Of a stretch of 64,000 nt of DNA, positions 53,120 through 61,646 are shown piece after piece (within the stretch, counting starts at the first letter, position 1; each line of letters starts with the position of its first letter). A model generated the notes under the pieces. The model did no database searches. It saw nothing but the letters and a program-made list of their open reading frames with translations, and had not been told where the DNA came from. This DNA is from DLKC01 sp002478885. GTDB taxonomy: Bacteria > Bacteroidota > Bacteroidia > Chitinophagales > Chitinophagaceae. The DNA lies in the NCBI GenBank assembly GCA_046329585.1, contig JAXLUI010000001.1, positions 2,914,001 through 2,978,000 on the forward strand, read 5' to 3'. Made by a program: the position numbers and the translations under genes.

Positions 53120-54727
53120 CTACCTCGAAACAAATAGTTTCCCGGCGAGTTTTGCATCGTGTCCGTAAATATCTTTTCTAAAATTGAGTTCGCCTTTGTC
53201 ATCAACAAAAGCAGTGAAATATGCGATCATTACCGGAACCGTTTTCGGTAGCGATACCCAGGTTTCTTTTGTGTTGTTCATGGCGGTGTCGATTCTGTAG
53301 CTGGTCCAAAGGGTATCACTGCGTAATAAGAATTGCGCAAGTTTTTTTGGTTCGCCTACTCTTATACATCCATGGCTGAAACTGCGGCTCGAAGCGCTGA
53401 ACAACTCACGGTTAGGCGTGTCGTGAAAGTATATATCGTAGTTGTTGGGGAACAGAAATTTTACCTTCCCCAACGAATTGGATGGCCCGGGCTTTTGCCT
53501 GATAGATGGCAACGTGTCGCTGCCCCCCAATCTTTCCATATCGTGCTTTGCAAGATAGTTGGGGTCTTTTTTTATACCGGGAACGATCTCTGTTCTAACG
53601 ATTTTTACTGGTACCTTCCAATAAGGGCTGAATACAATGTATTTGAGGTCGCCCGAAAATATTACCGTGCTGTTGGCGGTGGTACCCACAATAACATTCA
53701 TGCTGAAACTGATTTTTCCGCTATCGTACACGTACATTTTGTAATCGGGTATGTTTACAAAAATGTGTTTGCTTGCTTCTTCAACGGGCATCCATCGCAT
53801 TCTCTCCAGGTTCACCAGTATTTGTTTTACACGGCCTGCAGGGGTTACGTTAATTTCTTCAATTAGTTTGGGACCAATGGCACCGTCAACGGACAGTCCC
53901 ATTCGTTTCTGGTAAACCTTCAGGGCTTTGAAAAGGCCTGAATCGAGTAGCGGGGTGGAATCGTTTTTCGGCAGGTAGCCCAACCGTTTTAAACGGTCTT
54001 TTACTTTTATAACAATAGGTGACCTTTCAAGAAAGTGAACCGGTTTCAAAGGTTTTTCAATGCTATCCCAGTTGCCCTGCTTTTCCAGGTTGTAATAGAA
54101 CGGAAGAAAAGATGCCAGCCTTTCATATTGGTCGTTAAGCAGGTTATGCGAATTCTTCAACTGTTTATTGATGACAACAGAATCAAGCACTGCTGTGAGA
54201 TCAACTTTTTTTCGCGGGATAAACCAGCCAAGATCGGTAATGCTGCTGTCGGTTCCGTTATACACTTTTGCGGCATATTTAAAAAAGCCACCAGTGAGCA
54301 TTAATTCGGTATTAACGAGTTCTATGCTGTTATGATTTCGGATGCCGTTGTCCGCAAACTCGTTGTACAGTTTCAGCATTGCAGAATTGTTCATGCTGCT
54401 GTCGCCGAGGTTTGTCATATTCTCGTTCAGGAGGTTGATGAAGTTGCCTGCCTGCTCGCCCAACCCGGTACTGTCGAACCAGGCAAATTCATAGTTACGC
54501 TGTTTATAAAAAGCAATGAACTGTTCTTCATATGACCGGTATTCGGGGTGTTCGCCGAGGAATTGTTCAAGTTTGCTGCTGTCTAAAAACAGGTTATTGA
54601 AGGAGGTAAGCGAATTGACAGATGTATCGCGGTTTACATCGTAATTGTTGCCACTTGTACAGGCACAAAGAATTGCAAGCAGGAGCGGTATTATCAAGAG
54701 GTGTTTGTTTTTTCGGTGGATGTGCAT
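53120..54727 (-). CDS. L,D-transpeptidase with peptidoglycan-binding domain
   Basis: A 535-residue YcbB-like enzyme. The N-terminus is a lipoprotein signal with lipobox LCAC (LLAILCACTSG). An alpha-helical scaffold domain follows, then a PG_binding_1 domain (LKRLGYLPKNDSTPLLDSGLFKALKVYQKRMGLSVDGAIG). The YkuD catalytic domain ends with HDTPNRELFSASSRSFSHGCIRVGEP, which holds the catalytic His and Cys. It forms 3-3 cross-links or anchors proteins to peptidoglycan in the periplasm. It is monocistronic. Confidence 0.92.
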   Translation of the reverse strand: MHIHRKNKHLLIIPLLLAILCACTSGNNYDVNRDTSVNSLTSFNNLFLDSSKLEQFLGEHPEYRSYEEQFIAFYKQRNYEFAWFDSTGLGEQAGNFINLLNENMTNLGDSSMNNSAMLKLYNEFADNGIRNHNSIELVNTELMLTGGFFKYAAKVYNGTDSSITDLGWFIPRKKVDLTAVLDSVVINKQLKNSHNLLNDQYERLASFLPFYYNLEKQGNWDSIEKPLKPVHFLERSPIVIKVKDRLKRLGYLPKNDSTPLLDSGLFKALKVYQKRMGLSVDGAIGPKLIEEINVTPAGRVKQILVNLERMRWMPVEEASKHIFVNIPDYKMYVYDSGKISFSMNVIVGTTANSTVIFSGDLKYIVFSPYWKVPVKIVRTEIVPGIKKDPNYLAKHDMERLGGSDTLPSIRQKPGPSNSLGKVKFLFPNNYDIYFHDTPNRELFSASSRSFSHGCIRVGEPKKLAQFLLRSDTLWTSYRIDTAMNNTKETWVSLPKTVPVMIAYFTAFVDDKGELNFRKDIYGHDAKLAGKLFVSR

Positions 54728-54854
54728 TTCAACATGAATTTACAGGATGCTGAAATCAGGATGAAATTTTTTTAATAAGGTGTGCAGCTTATTTATTGGG
54801 CGATGCCGGGAAACCGTTGAAATGTATTATTTTCAGCAGGAACAATAATTGATC

Positions 54855-56432
54855 ATGAAAAAATTTTCCTGGATAGCGATATTGTTAATGCCTTGTTTTT
54901 TGCAGGCCCAGCAGGTTGCGGATATCTTACTCAGGCACGGTAAGATAGTAGACGGTACCGGCAATCCGTGGTTCTACGGCGATATGGCCATCGTTAACGA
55001 CACCATCGCTGCTATTGGCAATCTTCAGCACTGGCAGGCAAAAAGGATCATTGATGCAAACGGGTTGATAATAGCACCGGGTTTCATCGACGTGCACACA
55101 CATATAGAGAACGATGAAGTAAGAAACCCACTGGCGACCAATTTTCTAATGGATGGTGTAACCACGGTAATTACTGGAAATTGCGGACTTTCCCGTACGA
55201 ACCTTCAACAATATTTCAGTTTACTGGATAGTCTGCATCTTGCTGTCAATGCAGGCTCCCTGATTGGCCATAACGATGTGCGCAAAGCCGTTATGGGAAA
55301 TGTAAACCGCCTCCCAACTGACAGTGAACTGCACGAAATGGAAGCGCTTGTTGATAAAGCAATGAAAAATGGCGCTGTCGGCCTGTCGACCGGGCTTATT
55401 TATACTCCCGGCACGTACTCCAAAACACCCGAGATCGTTGCACTGGCAAAAGTCGCGGCTGCCTATAACGGCGTTTATGCAACACATATGCGCGATGAAG
55501 GCGATAGTGTTACTGAGGCTATTGAAGAAGCCTTGACCATTGCAAGGGAAGCAAATATTCCCCTGGAAATTTCTCACTTCAAATTAAGCGGCCAGCAAAA
55601 CTGGGGAAGAAGTAATGAAACCTTGCAAATGGTTGTAAAAGCCAGGGCTCAAGGGCTTGATGTAACGATCGATCAATATCCTTACACTGCAAGCAGTACA
55701 TCACTCAGCACGCTTTTGCCTGACTGGACACTTACGGGTAACAACGATTCCATAAAACTGAAATTGCAAAATAAAACAATCAGAAAGCAGTGCAGCGATT
55801 ACATGCTGGCCAAACTAAAAAAGAGAAAACTGGCGCACTTTAATTATGCGGTGGTGGCCTATTACAAGGCAGACACGACCATGAACGGCAAGAGCATTGA
55901 ACAGGTTAACCTTGCGTGGAAGCGAAAGCATACAGCATTAAGCGAAACGGAAACGATTATGGATATGATGATGAATGGCGGATCGGGAATGATTTTTCAC
56001 GGCATGAGTGAGCAGGATGTAGAGAACATTATGAAGTACCCTTTTAATATGATCGCCAGCGATGCGAGCATTCGAATACTTAATGAAGGCGCTCCGCACC
56101 CGCGAGGTTATGGAAGCAATGCACGGGTGCTTGGCAAATATGTACGGGAGCAACAACTCATACCACTGGAAGAGGCAGTAAGAAGAATGACTTCGCTGCC
56201 TGCGCAGAAATTTCATATTGAAAACCGCGGCTTGCTGAGAAAGGGATATGCTGCCGACATTGTTGTGTTTGATGCCGCTACCGTGAAGGATATGTCAACC
56301 TTTGAAAAACCTCACCAGTATTCGCAGGGTTTTCGTTTTGTGATTGTTAATGGCAGGCTTAGTATCGAAAATGGCGTGCAGAACAATGTTCGAAATGGTG
56401 CTGTAATATACGGGCCAGGCTTTACGCGCTAG
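54855..56432 (+). CDS. Exported D-aminoacylase (N-acyl-D-amino-acid deacylase) family amidohydrolase
   Basis: A 525-residue amidohydrolase from ATG 54855 with signal peptide MKKFSWIAILLMPCFLQAQ. Metal-site motifs are HTHIEND (HxH), GNCGLS, the Cys/Glu region before THMRDEGDSVTEAIEEAL, EISHFKLSG and ASDASI. The ILLRHGKIVDGTGNPW start and C-terminal GLLRKGYAADIVVFD frame the composite beta domain. It would release D-amino acids from N-acyl precursors in the periplasm. A link with the adjacent L,D-transpeptidase in cell-wall turnover is possible but unproven. Confidence 0.9.
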   Translation: MKKFSWIAILLMPCFLQAQQVADILLRHGKIVDGTGNPWFYGDMAIVNDTIAAIGNLQHWQAKRIIDANGLIIAPGFIDVHTHIENDEVRNPLATNFLMDGVTTVITGNCGLSRTNLQQYFSLLDSLHLAVNAGSLIGHNDVRKAVMGNVNRLPTDSELHEMEALVDKAMKNGAVGLSTGLIYTPGTYSKTPEIVALAKVAAAYNGVYATHMRDEGDSVTEAIEEALTIAREANIPLEISHFKLSGQQNWGRSNETLQMVVKARAQGLDVTIDQYPYTASSTSLSTLLPDWTLTGNNDSIKLKLQNKTIRKQCSDYMLAKLKKRKLAHFNYAVVAYYKADTTMNGKSIEQVNLAWKRKHTALSETETIMDMMMNGGSGMIFHGMSEQDVENIMKYPFNMIASDASIRILNEGAPHPRGYGSNARVLGKYVREQQLIPLEEAVRRMTSLPAQKFHIENRGLLRKGYAADIVVFDAATVKDMSTFEKPHQYSQGFRFVIVNGRLSIENGVQNNVRNGAVIYGPGFTR

Positions 56433-56471
56433 GTTATTTGCTTCTATAGCTCTGTCCATTTTTATGCTACA

Positions 56472-56518
56472 GTACAAGCGTGCGACGCAACCGGGCTGCT
56501 CAATGAACTATGGCCGGG
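56472..56518 (-). repeat. Dispersed repeat A, reverse half unit
   Basis: Core GTACAAGCGTGCGACGCAAC at 56472-56491 and outer GGCCGGG at 56512-56518. Confidence 0.9.
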
Positions 56519-56634
56519 ACAATAACAATATATTATGTCTAATATGGATATAAATACCCTCTATCCCGTATTGTGTAATCTTTTTATTCTGTGCATCTTA
56601 GCCTTAATTTATCATCAATTGAAATAAGACCCAT

Positions 56635-58188
56635 ATGCGCTACTCCCTGTTTTTTTCAATCCTGTTCCTGTTTTTCTTTACGCAGGTTTTTGCTCAACGC
56701 CGTCCGACTGGTGCGATTATTAACAAAGAAACTATTGCCAAAACGCCGCAAAAAGTGCAGCTTTCTTTTCGCAGTTTCCGCGGCATGCCCGAATCTTTTT
56801 CATTGGAGCAATATTGTCCAACACCAGGCGATCAGGGTAATCATGGCACCTGCGTAGCATTTGCAAACGGCTATGGACTCGCCACTTTGTTATATGCTAA
56901 AACACACGATATTAAAGACAAATCGCTTATTGATAAATATATTTTCTCACCTACTTTTTTATATGAGCAGATAAAGAACGAGGGCGATAATGAATGCCAG
57001 AACGGAAGTGACCCTATTACAGCGGTGTATAATCTTATTGATAATGGCGATGCTTTGCTTAGAACCGTTCCTTACAACTGTGGCGTTGCCATTTCGCAGG
57101 ATGCAAAGGCAGAAGCAAGTAAGTACAAGTTGTCTGATATCGCCATCGTATTTGCCGCAAAGGATATGCTTACAACAGATCAATATGTTGTGTCGCCTGA
57201 AGCTCAGATACAGAATACAAAAAAAGCGTTGCTTGAGGGCACGCCCGTATCAACCGCGTTCTATTTGCCCGAAAGTTTTTTTCACATAAAAACTTCGGTT
57301 TGGACAACTACGCCCGACGATACTTTAAGCGACTGGAAGCATAGCGGCCACGCAATGCTTGTGGTTGGGTACGATGATAATATTGCCGGTGGTGCCTTTC
57401 GCGTATTGAACAGTTGGGGAACAGATTGGGCCGACCATGGTTTTATTTGGATCAAGTACAAAGATTTTACCCAATGGTGTGTACTCGGCGTGCAGGCGTT
57501 TCCCGACATGCAAACACCGGCACCCCCGGAGTTAAACGTGGTGCCCGAACCAGAACCAAAGCCAGAACCGAAACCTGAGCCAAAACCAGGACCACAGCCT
57601 GCACCAACACCGCTGTATAGTTTTTCCATGAGCGGCAGCGTTGAATTTAAAATGAACGATGGCACCAATATGCCGGTGTCAAAAGTTTCCACGCGCAATC
57701 TCGTTGTGGAGGAAGAAGCTGCTTCAAAAGAAGACCTGGTGGCTTATACCATGCAGAACAGCTATCACAGCGGCGATAAATTCCGTTTTTATATCAACAT
57801 CGATAAGGAGGCCTATATCTATGCTTTTGCAACCGATCTGTCTGGCAAAGTCAACCGGATTCTTCCTTACGATGATATGATTTCAACCCATGTTGGGGCA
57901 AACAGTGTGGTGGCCTTTCCAAGCGATACAAAAATTGTAAAGCTCGATGAGAATAAAGGCACCGATTATATGCTCATTCTTTTCAGTACAGAAAAATTAA
58001 ACTCGGCTGATGTTGCTACGGCAATGAGTAAAACTTCCGGTGGCCTTTCCGCAAAAATTAAAGCGGCGCTTGGTGATAAACTGATAGACAAAACAAATAT
58101 TAAATACAACGACATGAACGTTGGATTTAACTACAACAGCGACCAGGGTGGCGTTATTCCGTTGATGGTTGAAATAAAACACCAGTAA
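56635..58188 (+). CDS. Exported papain-like C1 peptidase with C-terminal DUF4384
   Basis: A 517-residue cysteine peptidase. A signal peptide (to about VFAQ, residue 20) is followed by the peptidase domain. The catalytic residues are Cys73 in GDQGNHGTCVAFANG, His239 in SGHAMLVVGYDD and Asn259 in LNSWGTDWADHGFIWIKY. The pre-Cys segment has QGNHGTC in place of the usual QGxCGSCW. A Pro-Glu-Lys linker (about residues 304-326) leads to a DUF4384 domain (YHSGDKFRFYINIDKEAYIYAFATDLSGKVNRILPY). There is no obvious long inhibitory propeptide. It starts a group of exported unknown proteins. Confidence 0.92.
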   Translation: MRYSLFFSILFLFFFTQVFAQRRPTGAIINKETIAKTPQKVQLSFRSFRGMPESFSLEQYCPTPGDQGNHGTCVAFANGYGLATLLYAKTHDIKDKSLIDKYIFSPTFLYEQIKNEGDNECQNGSDPITAVYNLIDNGDALLRTVPYNCGVAISQDAKAEASKYKLSDIAIVFAAKDMLTTDQYVVSPEAQIQNTKKALLEGTPVSTAFYLPESFFHIKTSVWTTTPDDTLSDWKHSGHAMLVVGYDDNIAGGAFRVLNSWGTDWADHGFIWIKYKDFTQWCVLGVQAFPDMQTPAPPELNVVPEPEPKPEPKPEPKPGPQPAPTPLYSFSMSGSVEFKMNDGTNMPVSKVSTRNLVVEEEAASKEDLVAYTMQNSYHSGDKFRFYINIDKEAYIYAFATDLSGKVNRILPYDDMISTHVGANSVVAFPSDTKIVKLDENKGTDYMLILFSTEKLNSADVATAMSKTSGGLSAKIKAALGDKLIDKTNIKYNDMNVGFNYNSDQGGVIPLMVEIKHQ

Positions 58189-58196
58189 CTTTTATG

Positions 58197-58245
58197 GGCC
58201 GGGCAAAGGATTGCTATGAAGCTTCTGTTGCGTCGCACATTGCAG
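58197..58245 (+). repeat. Dispersed repeat A, forward half, truncated end
   Basis: Outer GGCCGGGC at 58197-58204 and core beginning GTTGCGTCGCACATTGCAG at 58227. The terminal CTCTTGTAC part is lost. Confidence 0.75.
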
Positions 58246-58309
58246 CGTTCGGGGTTCTGACCGACACTAAAAGTAGCATGTTGTTTTGTAAGCATTGAAT
58301 TGAGCGAAT

Positions 58310-59050
58310 ATGAAAACTATTTCTATTTTTTTCGCTTACATTTTTTTATCCCCGCAACTATTTGCCCAGGATAAAGTGCTACTGGCACTTAAAGTGTTCC
58401 ACGATCCGGAGTATTCTAACAAACACTGGTACCTGAGGGTTGAACAGCCGGCAGGTATAAAAATCAGTAAGGGACAAAAATTTGTATTAAAAGGCACTTA
58501 CAAAAAGACAGACCAGGATACGCTTACCAAAGGCAGCGGCATGGTTAGCTATATCGACGGGCACTATATTCAATGTGAGATGACTGAGGCCGGTGCCATT
58601 GCTGAACCAATGGCTGGAGATCTTTGCTTTTTTATTATACCCAAAGACAAAAACAGGAAAGATGTTTTTTACAGGATCGGCCTGTTTAATATCAGCTTCT
58701 TATCACTTGCCGGCGATACGTTGTTCAACGCAATCAATAGCTTCAGTGGTTGGAGTGAAGAAAAAGCGGGCAGCCTCATTGCCAGGCTAAAAGAAGACAT
58801 TGTTTACACAGGAGCTGCAATGCTGAAGCAAAACGACAGCCAGCAGCAGTTGATCAAAGATGGGGATTTTAAAGGCAGCAACCTGTTCGATGCTATGACT
58901 GCCATAAAAGAAGGCGATGTGATGAATTTTCTGCGATATGTATGGGCACGGCCGGTGAAGTACTCCGGCGGTGCATGGCACATTAGCGAAGTGTTTGCAA
59001 CCTGGATGACCAGCGGCACACCTAAATTAAACGGAGAGATCAGTTATTGA
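58310..59050 (+). CDS. Exported protein of unknown function
   Basis: A 246-residue protein with signal peptide MKTISIFFAYIFLSPQLFAQ. The mature part is beta-rich at first (VLLALKVFHDPEYSNKHWYLRVEQPAG, ISKGQKFVLKGTY) and then more helical (EEKAGSLIARLKEDIVYTGAAMLKQND). No domain was recognised. Two bases separate its stop from the next ATG, so translation is probably coupled. It may act with the C1 peptidase upstream, which is transcribed in the same direction. Confidence 0.75.
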   Translation: MKTISIFFAYIFLSPQLFAQDKVLLALKVFHDPEYSNKHWYLRVEQPAGIKISKGQKFVLKGTYKKTDQDTLTKGSGMVSYIDGHYIQCEMTEAGAIAEPMAGDLCFFIIPKDKNRKDVFYRIGLFNISFLSLAGDTLFNAINSFSGWSEEKAGSLIARLKEDIVYTGAAMLKQNDSQQQLIKDGDFKGSNLFDAMTAIKEGDVMNFLRYVWARPVKYSGGAWHISEVFATWMTSGTPKLNGEISY

Positions 59051-59052
59051 AT

Positions 59053-59466
59053 ATGAAATACATACTGCTCATATGCTGTATCTGCATATTATCCGTTTTA
59101 ACCTGGAAATACTTTTTAGACGAAACCTTGCCGGCGGAATTTGCTGCAAAACAGGCACAGCAGCAAAACCCTTTTGTCATTGAGGCCGACAGTGCCGCTG
59201 TTGTGTGGCAAAGAGCAAAAGATTTTCTACAAGAGCGTCGCAGGTTGATCGCTGGCGGTGCTTTGCAGCAAAATGACTCCCTGTTGTATATTCCTTATTA
59301 TACGAACTACCACAAAGGCAACAGTATTATGATAGAGAAAAAAAACCTCGGCGATTCGGTACAGGTTACCTGCCGTTGGTGGTACTCAAAACAAGAACAG
59401 GCAGATGGCGGGAAAGAGATAGCGCTTTACATGCAAACCGGTATCAGCCGTTATGACTACAAATAA
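59053..59466 (+). CDS. Small membrane-anchored or exported protein of unknown function
   Basis: A 137-residue protein from ATG 59053, with one N-terminal hydrophobic segment (ILLICCICILSVLTWKYFL) that could be an anchor or an uncleaved signal. The rest is charged and Gln-rich (EFAAKQAQQQNPFVIEAD) and ends in a likely beta sheet (GDSVQVTCRWWYSKQEQ). Not recognised. Its end overlaps the next gene by 14 bp if the upstream ATG of that gene is used. Confidence 0.7.
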   Translation: MKYILLICCICILSVLTWKYFLDETLPAEFAAKQAQQQNPFVIEADSAAVVWQRAKDFLQERRRLIAGGALQQNDSLLYIPYYTNYHKGNSIMIEKKNLGDSVQVTCRWWYSKQEQADGGKEIALYMQTGISRYDYK

Positions 59467-61384
59467 TTCAAAATGCTTTAAATCCTGGTTGAACATGAAA
59501 ATGGCCAGTTGTATTGTTATTTTTTGTGTTACTGTTTTGAAGGCTTTAAGCCAACCCGTTATTCCTGCCTTTGTTTCTATAAGGCCCACGATTGATAAAC
59601 TGAAATATAACGACAGGGCCACTACCGGCGAAATAGAAGCCGGACCGCTGGAAGCACAATTTTTCTTCCTGCCCGACAGCACCCACCTGGTTTTGTGGAC
59701 AGCAGATCGCGATGTGGAAAACTATGACCAACTTGGTTTTACCACCATTTCATCACCGGGGTATATTGTTTACAACTGGCATACCGGGCTTCCGGTAGCG
59801 ATGTGCCCAAGCACCCTTGATTATACCGACCGATGGAGCAAGGCGTGGCAGCAATATGAATTGCGCATGCAATACTGCAAAAATCCGCTGGAAATGTTCT
59901 GCAAACCAGATGAACTACCCAAAGTAGACGAAAGCCTGAAAAAATACCTCCATGATTATACAAAAATTGGTAATGACCAATGGGCATCTGCCTGGCATAA
60001 AACAGAAAGTGCTCACGCTGTGGCCTATGCTGAAATGGGAAACTTCTATAATGGGGATATGAGAAGTACTCAGAAACGACAGGAGTTTCCCAACGCTATA
60101 CAATACAGCAATCCTGCCATTTGCCCGGGATTGCCTGTATGTGCCATCTTGAACCTTTACGAAACGATCAGTTATGAGGACCATAACCTGAGGGCAACTG
60201 TGGATATAGTGAATATAGAGACAGGTCAGAAAATCGCTACCCTGGTCAACTGGCGTGAATACAAAAAATACCAGGATGATTCACTGGCTAAAGTTGAAAA
60301 AGCGAAACAAGATTCCATTGAACATGCTGAAAAACTGGCTGTTGACAGAGCCGACCTCCAAAGAAGAAAAGAGCTCTTACCTTATTTCAACATAGCAGCG
60401 GAAAAGAAACTAACTGCCTTGCAAAATGAAGGCTGGAAAGTGGAAAAGCAATTCCGTGGTAACGAGGTCTGGTGTGCCGCATATGGCTGGAATCGTGACA
60501 CATCCAATTTCAGCAAATATCAATTACAGTTACAGCCAGGGCGGGTCTACATGAGTGTAGTGCTGACCCACGACAGAAACCTTGGCATTCAAACAAAAAT
60601 AAGATTGAATGAAGTGGATGATGAAAATTTAGACACCACTTATTGGGGAGGAGAACTGATCAGCCTGGGGCATATTACCTATTTTCTGAACCTATCCCAG
60701 GGAGATACGCTCGGCTATTTGTTTTCCCGTGCTGCCTATGTACAAAAACCTTTCCGTGCAATGCTCTACAGCAACCTGGAATGTTTCTCCTGCAAAAACG
60801 ATGAGATCGCTCCCGGTAATAAACGCCTTGACGAATTGGTGATCACCATTCTCAGTAAACCAAAACCCGCTTCAAAAACAATCAGCAGCAAAGCGTTTCC
60901 CGGCAAGGCGATTGAAGTGGTGAATTTGCAGCAACCCTACGACGATCATATAGCGGCGGCAAAAGCCGCATTGCTGAAACAGCAGGAGGAAGAAGCTGCT
61001 CAGAAAAAAGCAGAGCAGGATAAAATATTGAACAGCCGGTTCTATACTTATATCTGTACAGAACAGCCCACTGAATCATCTTTTTGCAAGGAGTCGAGTC
61101 CTTCGTATACGGCAACTGTGCAGGGCGGTATCCCCAAAACAAAGCTGTACTTTATGCTTAACACCAGTACAAATTTTGGTGAGAATGCTATCACTCTCAA
61201 AGTGTATAAACAAATATCAGCTGTAAGAAAGGAACTGCTGCAGACATTACAATCAAATGTACAAGGTGACTGGAACATCATTTGGAAAAGTGCAGAGATT
61301 ACCGGTACCGGCACATTTGAGGTGGAAGCATACCTGGGAGATACAAAAGTGGGCACAACAAGTTTTACACTCAACAAACCGTGA
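59453..61384 (+). CDS. Exported protein of unknown function with internal helical segment
   Basis: A 643-residue protein. ATG 59453 overlaps the previous gene. ATG 59495 (residue 15) is immediately before the hydrophobic signal region MKMASCIVIFCVTVLKALSQ and is equally plausible. The N-terminal part is beta-rich (STHLVLWTADRDVENYD, YIVYNWHTGLPVA). A charged helix (about residues 278-305, DDSLAKVEKAKQDSIEHAEKLAVDRADLQRRK) follows, then a second beta region, a Gln/Glu-rich helix (KQQEEEAAQKKAEQ), and a C-terminal beta-sandwich-like domain. No family recognised. Confidence 0.72.
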   Translation: MTTNNSKCFKSWLNMKMASCIVIFCVTVLKALSQPVIPAFVSIRPTIDKLKYNDRATTGEIEAGPLEAQFFFLPDSTHLVLWTADRDVENYDQLGFTTISSPGYIVYNWHTGLPVAMCPSTLDYTDRWSKAWQQYELRMQYCKNPLEMFCKPDELPKVDESLKKYLHDYTKIGNDQWASAWHKTESAHAVAYAEMGNFYNGDMRSTQKRQEFPNAIQYSNPAICPGLPVCAILNLYETISYEDHNLRATVDIVNIETGQKIATLVNWREYKKYQDDSLAKVEKAKQDSIEHAEKLAVDRADLQRRKELLPYFNIAAEKKLTALQNEGWKVEKQFRGNEVWCAAYGWNRDTSNFSKYQLQLQPGRVYMSVVLTHDRNLGIQTKIRLNEVDDENLDTTYWGGELISLGHITYFLNLSQGDTLGYLFSRAAYVQKPFRAMLYSNLECFSCKNDEIAPGNKRLDELVITILSKPKPASKTISSKAFPGKAIEVVNLQQPYDDHIAAAKAALLKQQEEEAAQKKAEQDKILNSRFYTYICTEQPTESSFCKESSPSYTATVQGGIPKTKLYFMLNTSTNFGENAITLKVYKQISAVRKELLQTLQSNVQGDWNIIWKSAEITGTGTFEVEAYLGDTKVGTTSFTLNKP

Positions 61385-61395
61385 TATTGTATGAG

Positions 61396-61609
61396 CCCGG
61401 CTACAGCATTTCATGGCATCGCCTGTTGCGTCGCACGCTTGTACGATTAGTCCGAAAGTCAGCAAAGATGGAAAGTCAGAAACCAATTCAAAAAAATTAT
61501 AGCCTTTCGGACTATCCAACTTGCGGACGTTTATTCAACAGTACAAGTGAGCCCATCTTCTGCCGGAAGAAGCAAAGACAAAGAAGTTAAGCAGGGTGAA
61601 AAAGCCGGC
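61396..61609. repeat. Dispersed repeat A, paired element with inner hairpin
   Basis: Left: CCCGGCT at 61396-61402, GGCATCG box, core GTTGCGTCGCACGCTTGTAC at 61425-61444. Right: a broken core, GTACAAGTGAGCCC at 61541, and outer AGCCGGC at 61603-61609. The interior has an 11-bp perfect stem TAGTCCGAAAG (61448-61458) / CTTTCGGACTA (61504-61514). The A-rich interior shares GTCAGCAAAG with the elements at 45128 and 52456. Confidence 0.87.
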
Positions 61610-61646
61610 TAGTAAAAGAAAAAGAATGAAATAACTAATTTATCAA

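Noticed and set aside
1419..61609. CRISPR-like repeated 20-mers
   Set aside because: The repeats are scattered one or two per gap, in both orientations and without regular unique spacers; no cas genes are present.
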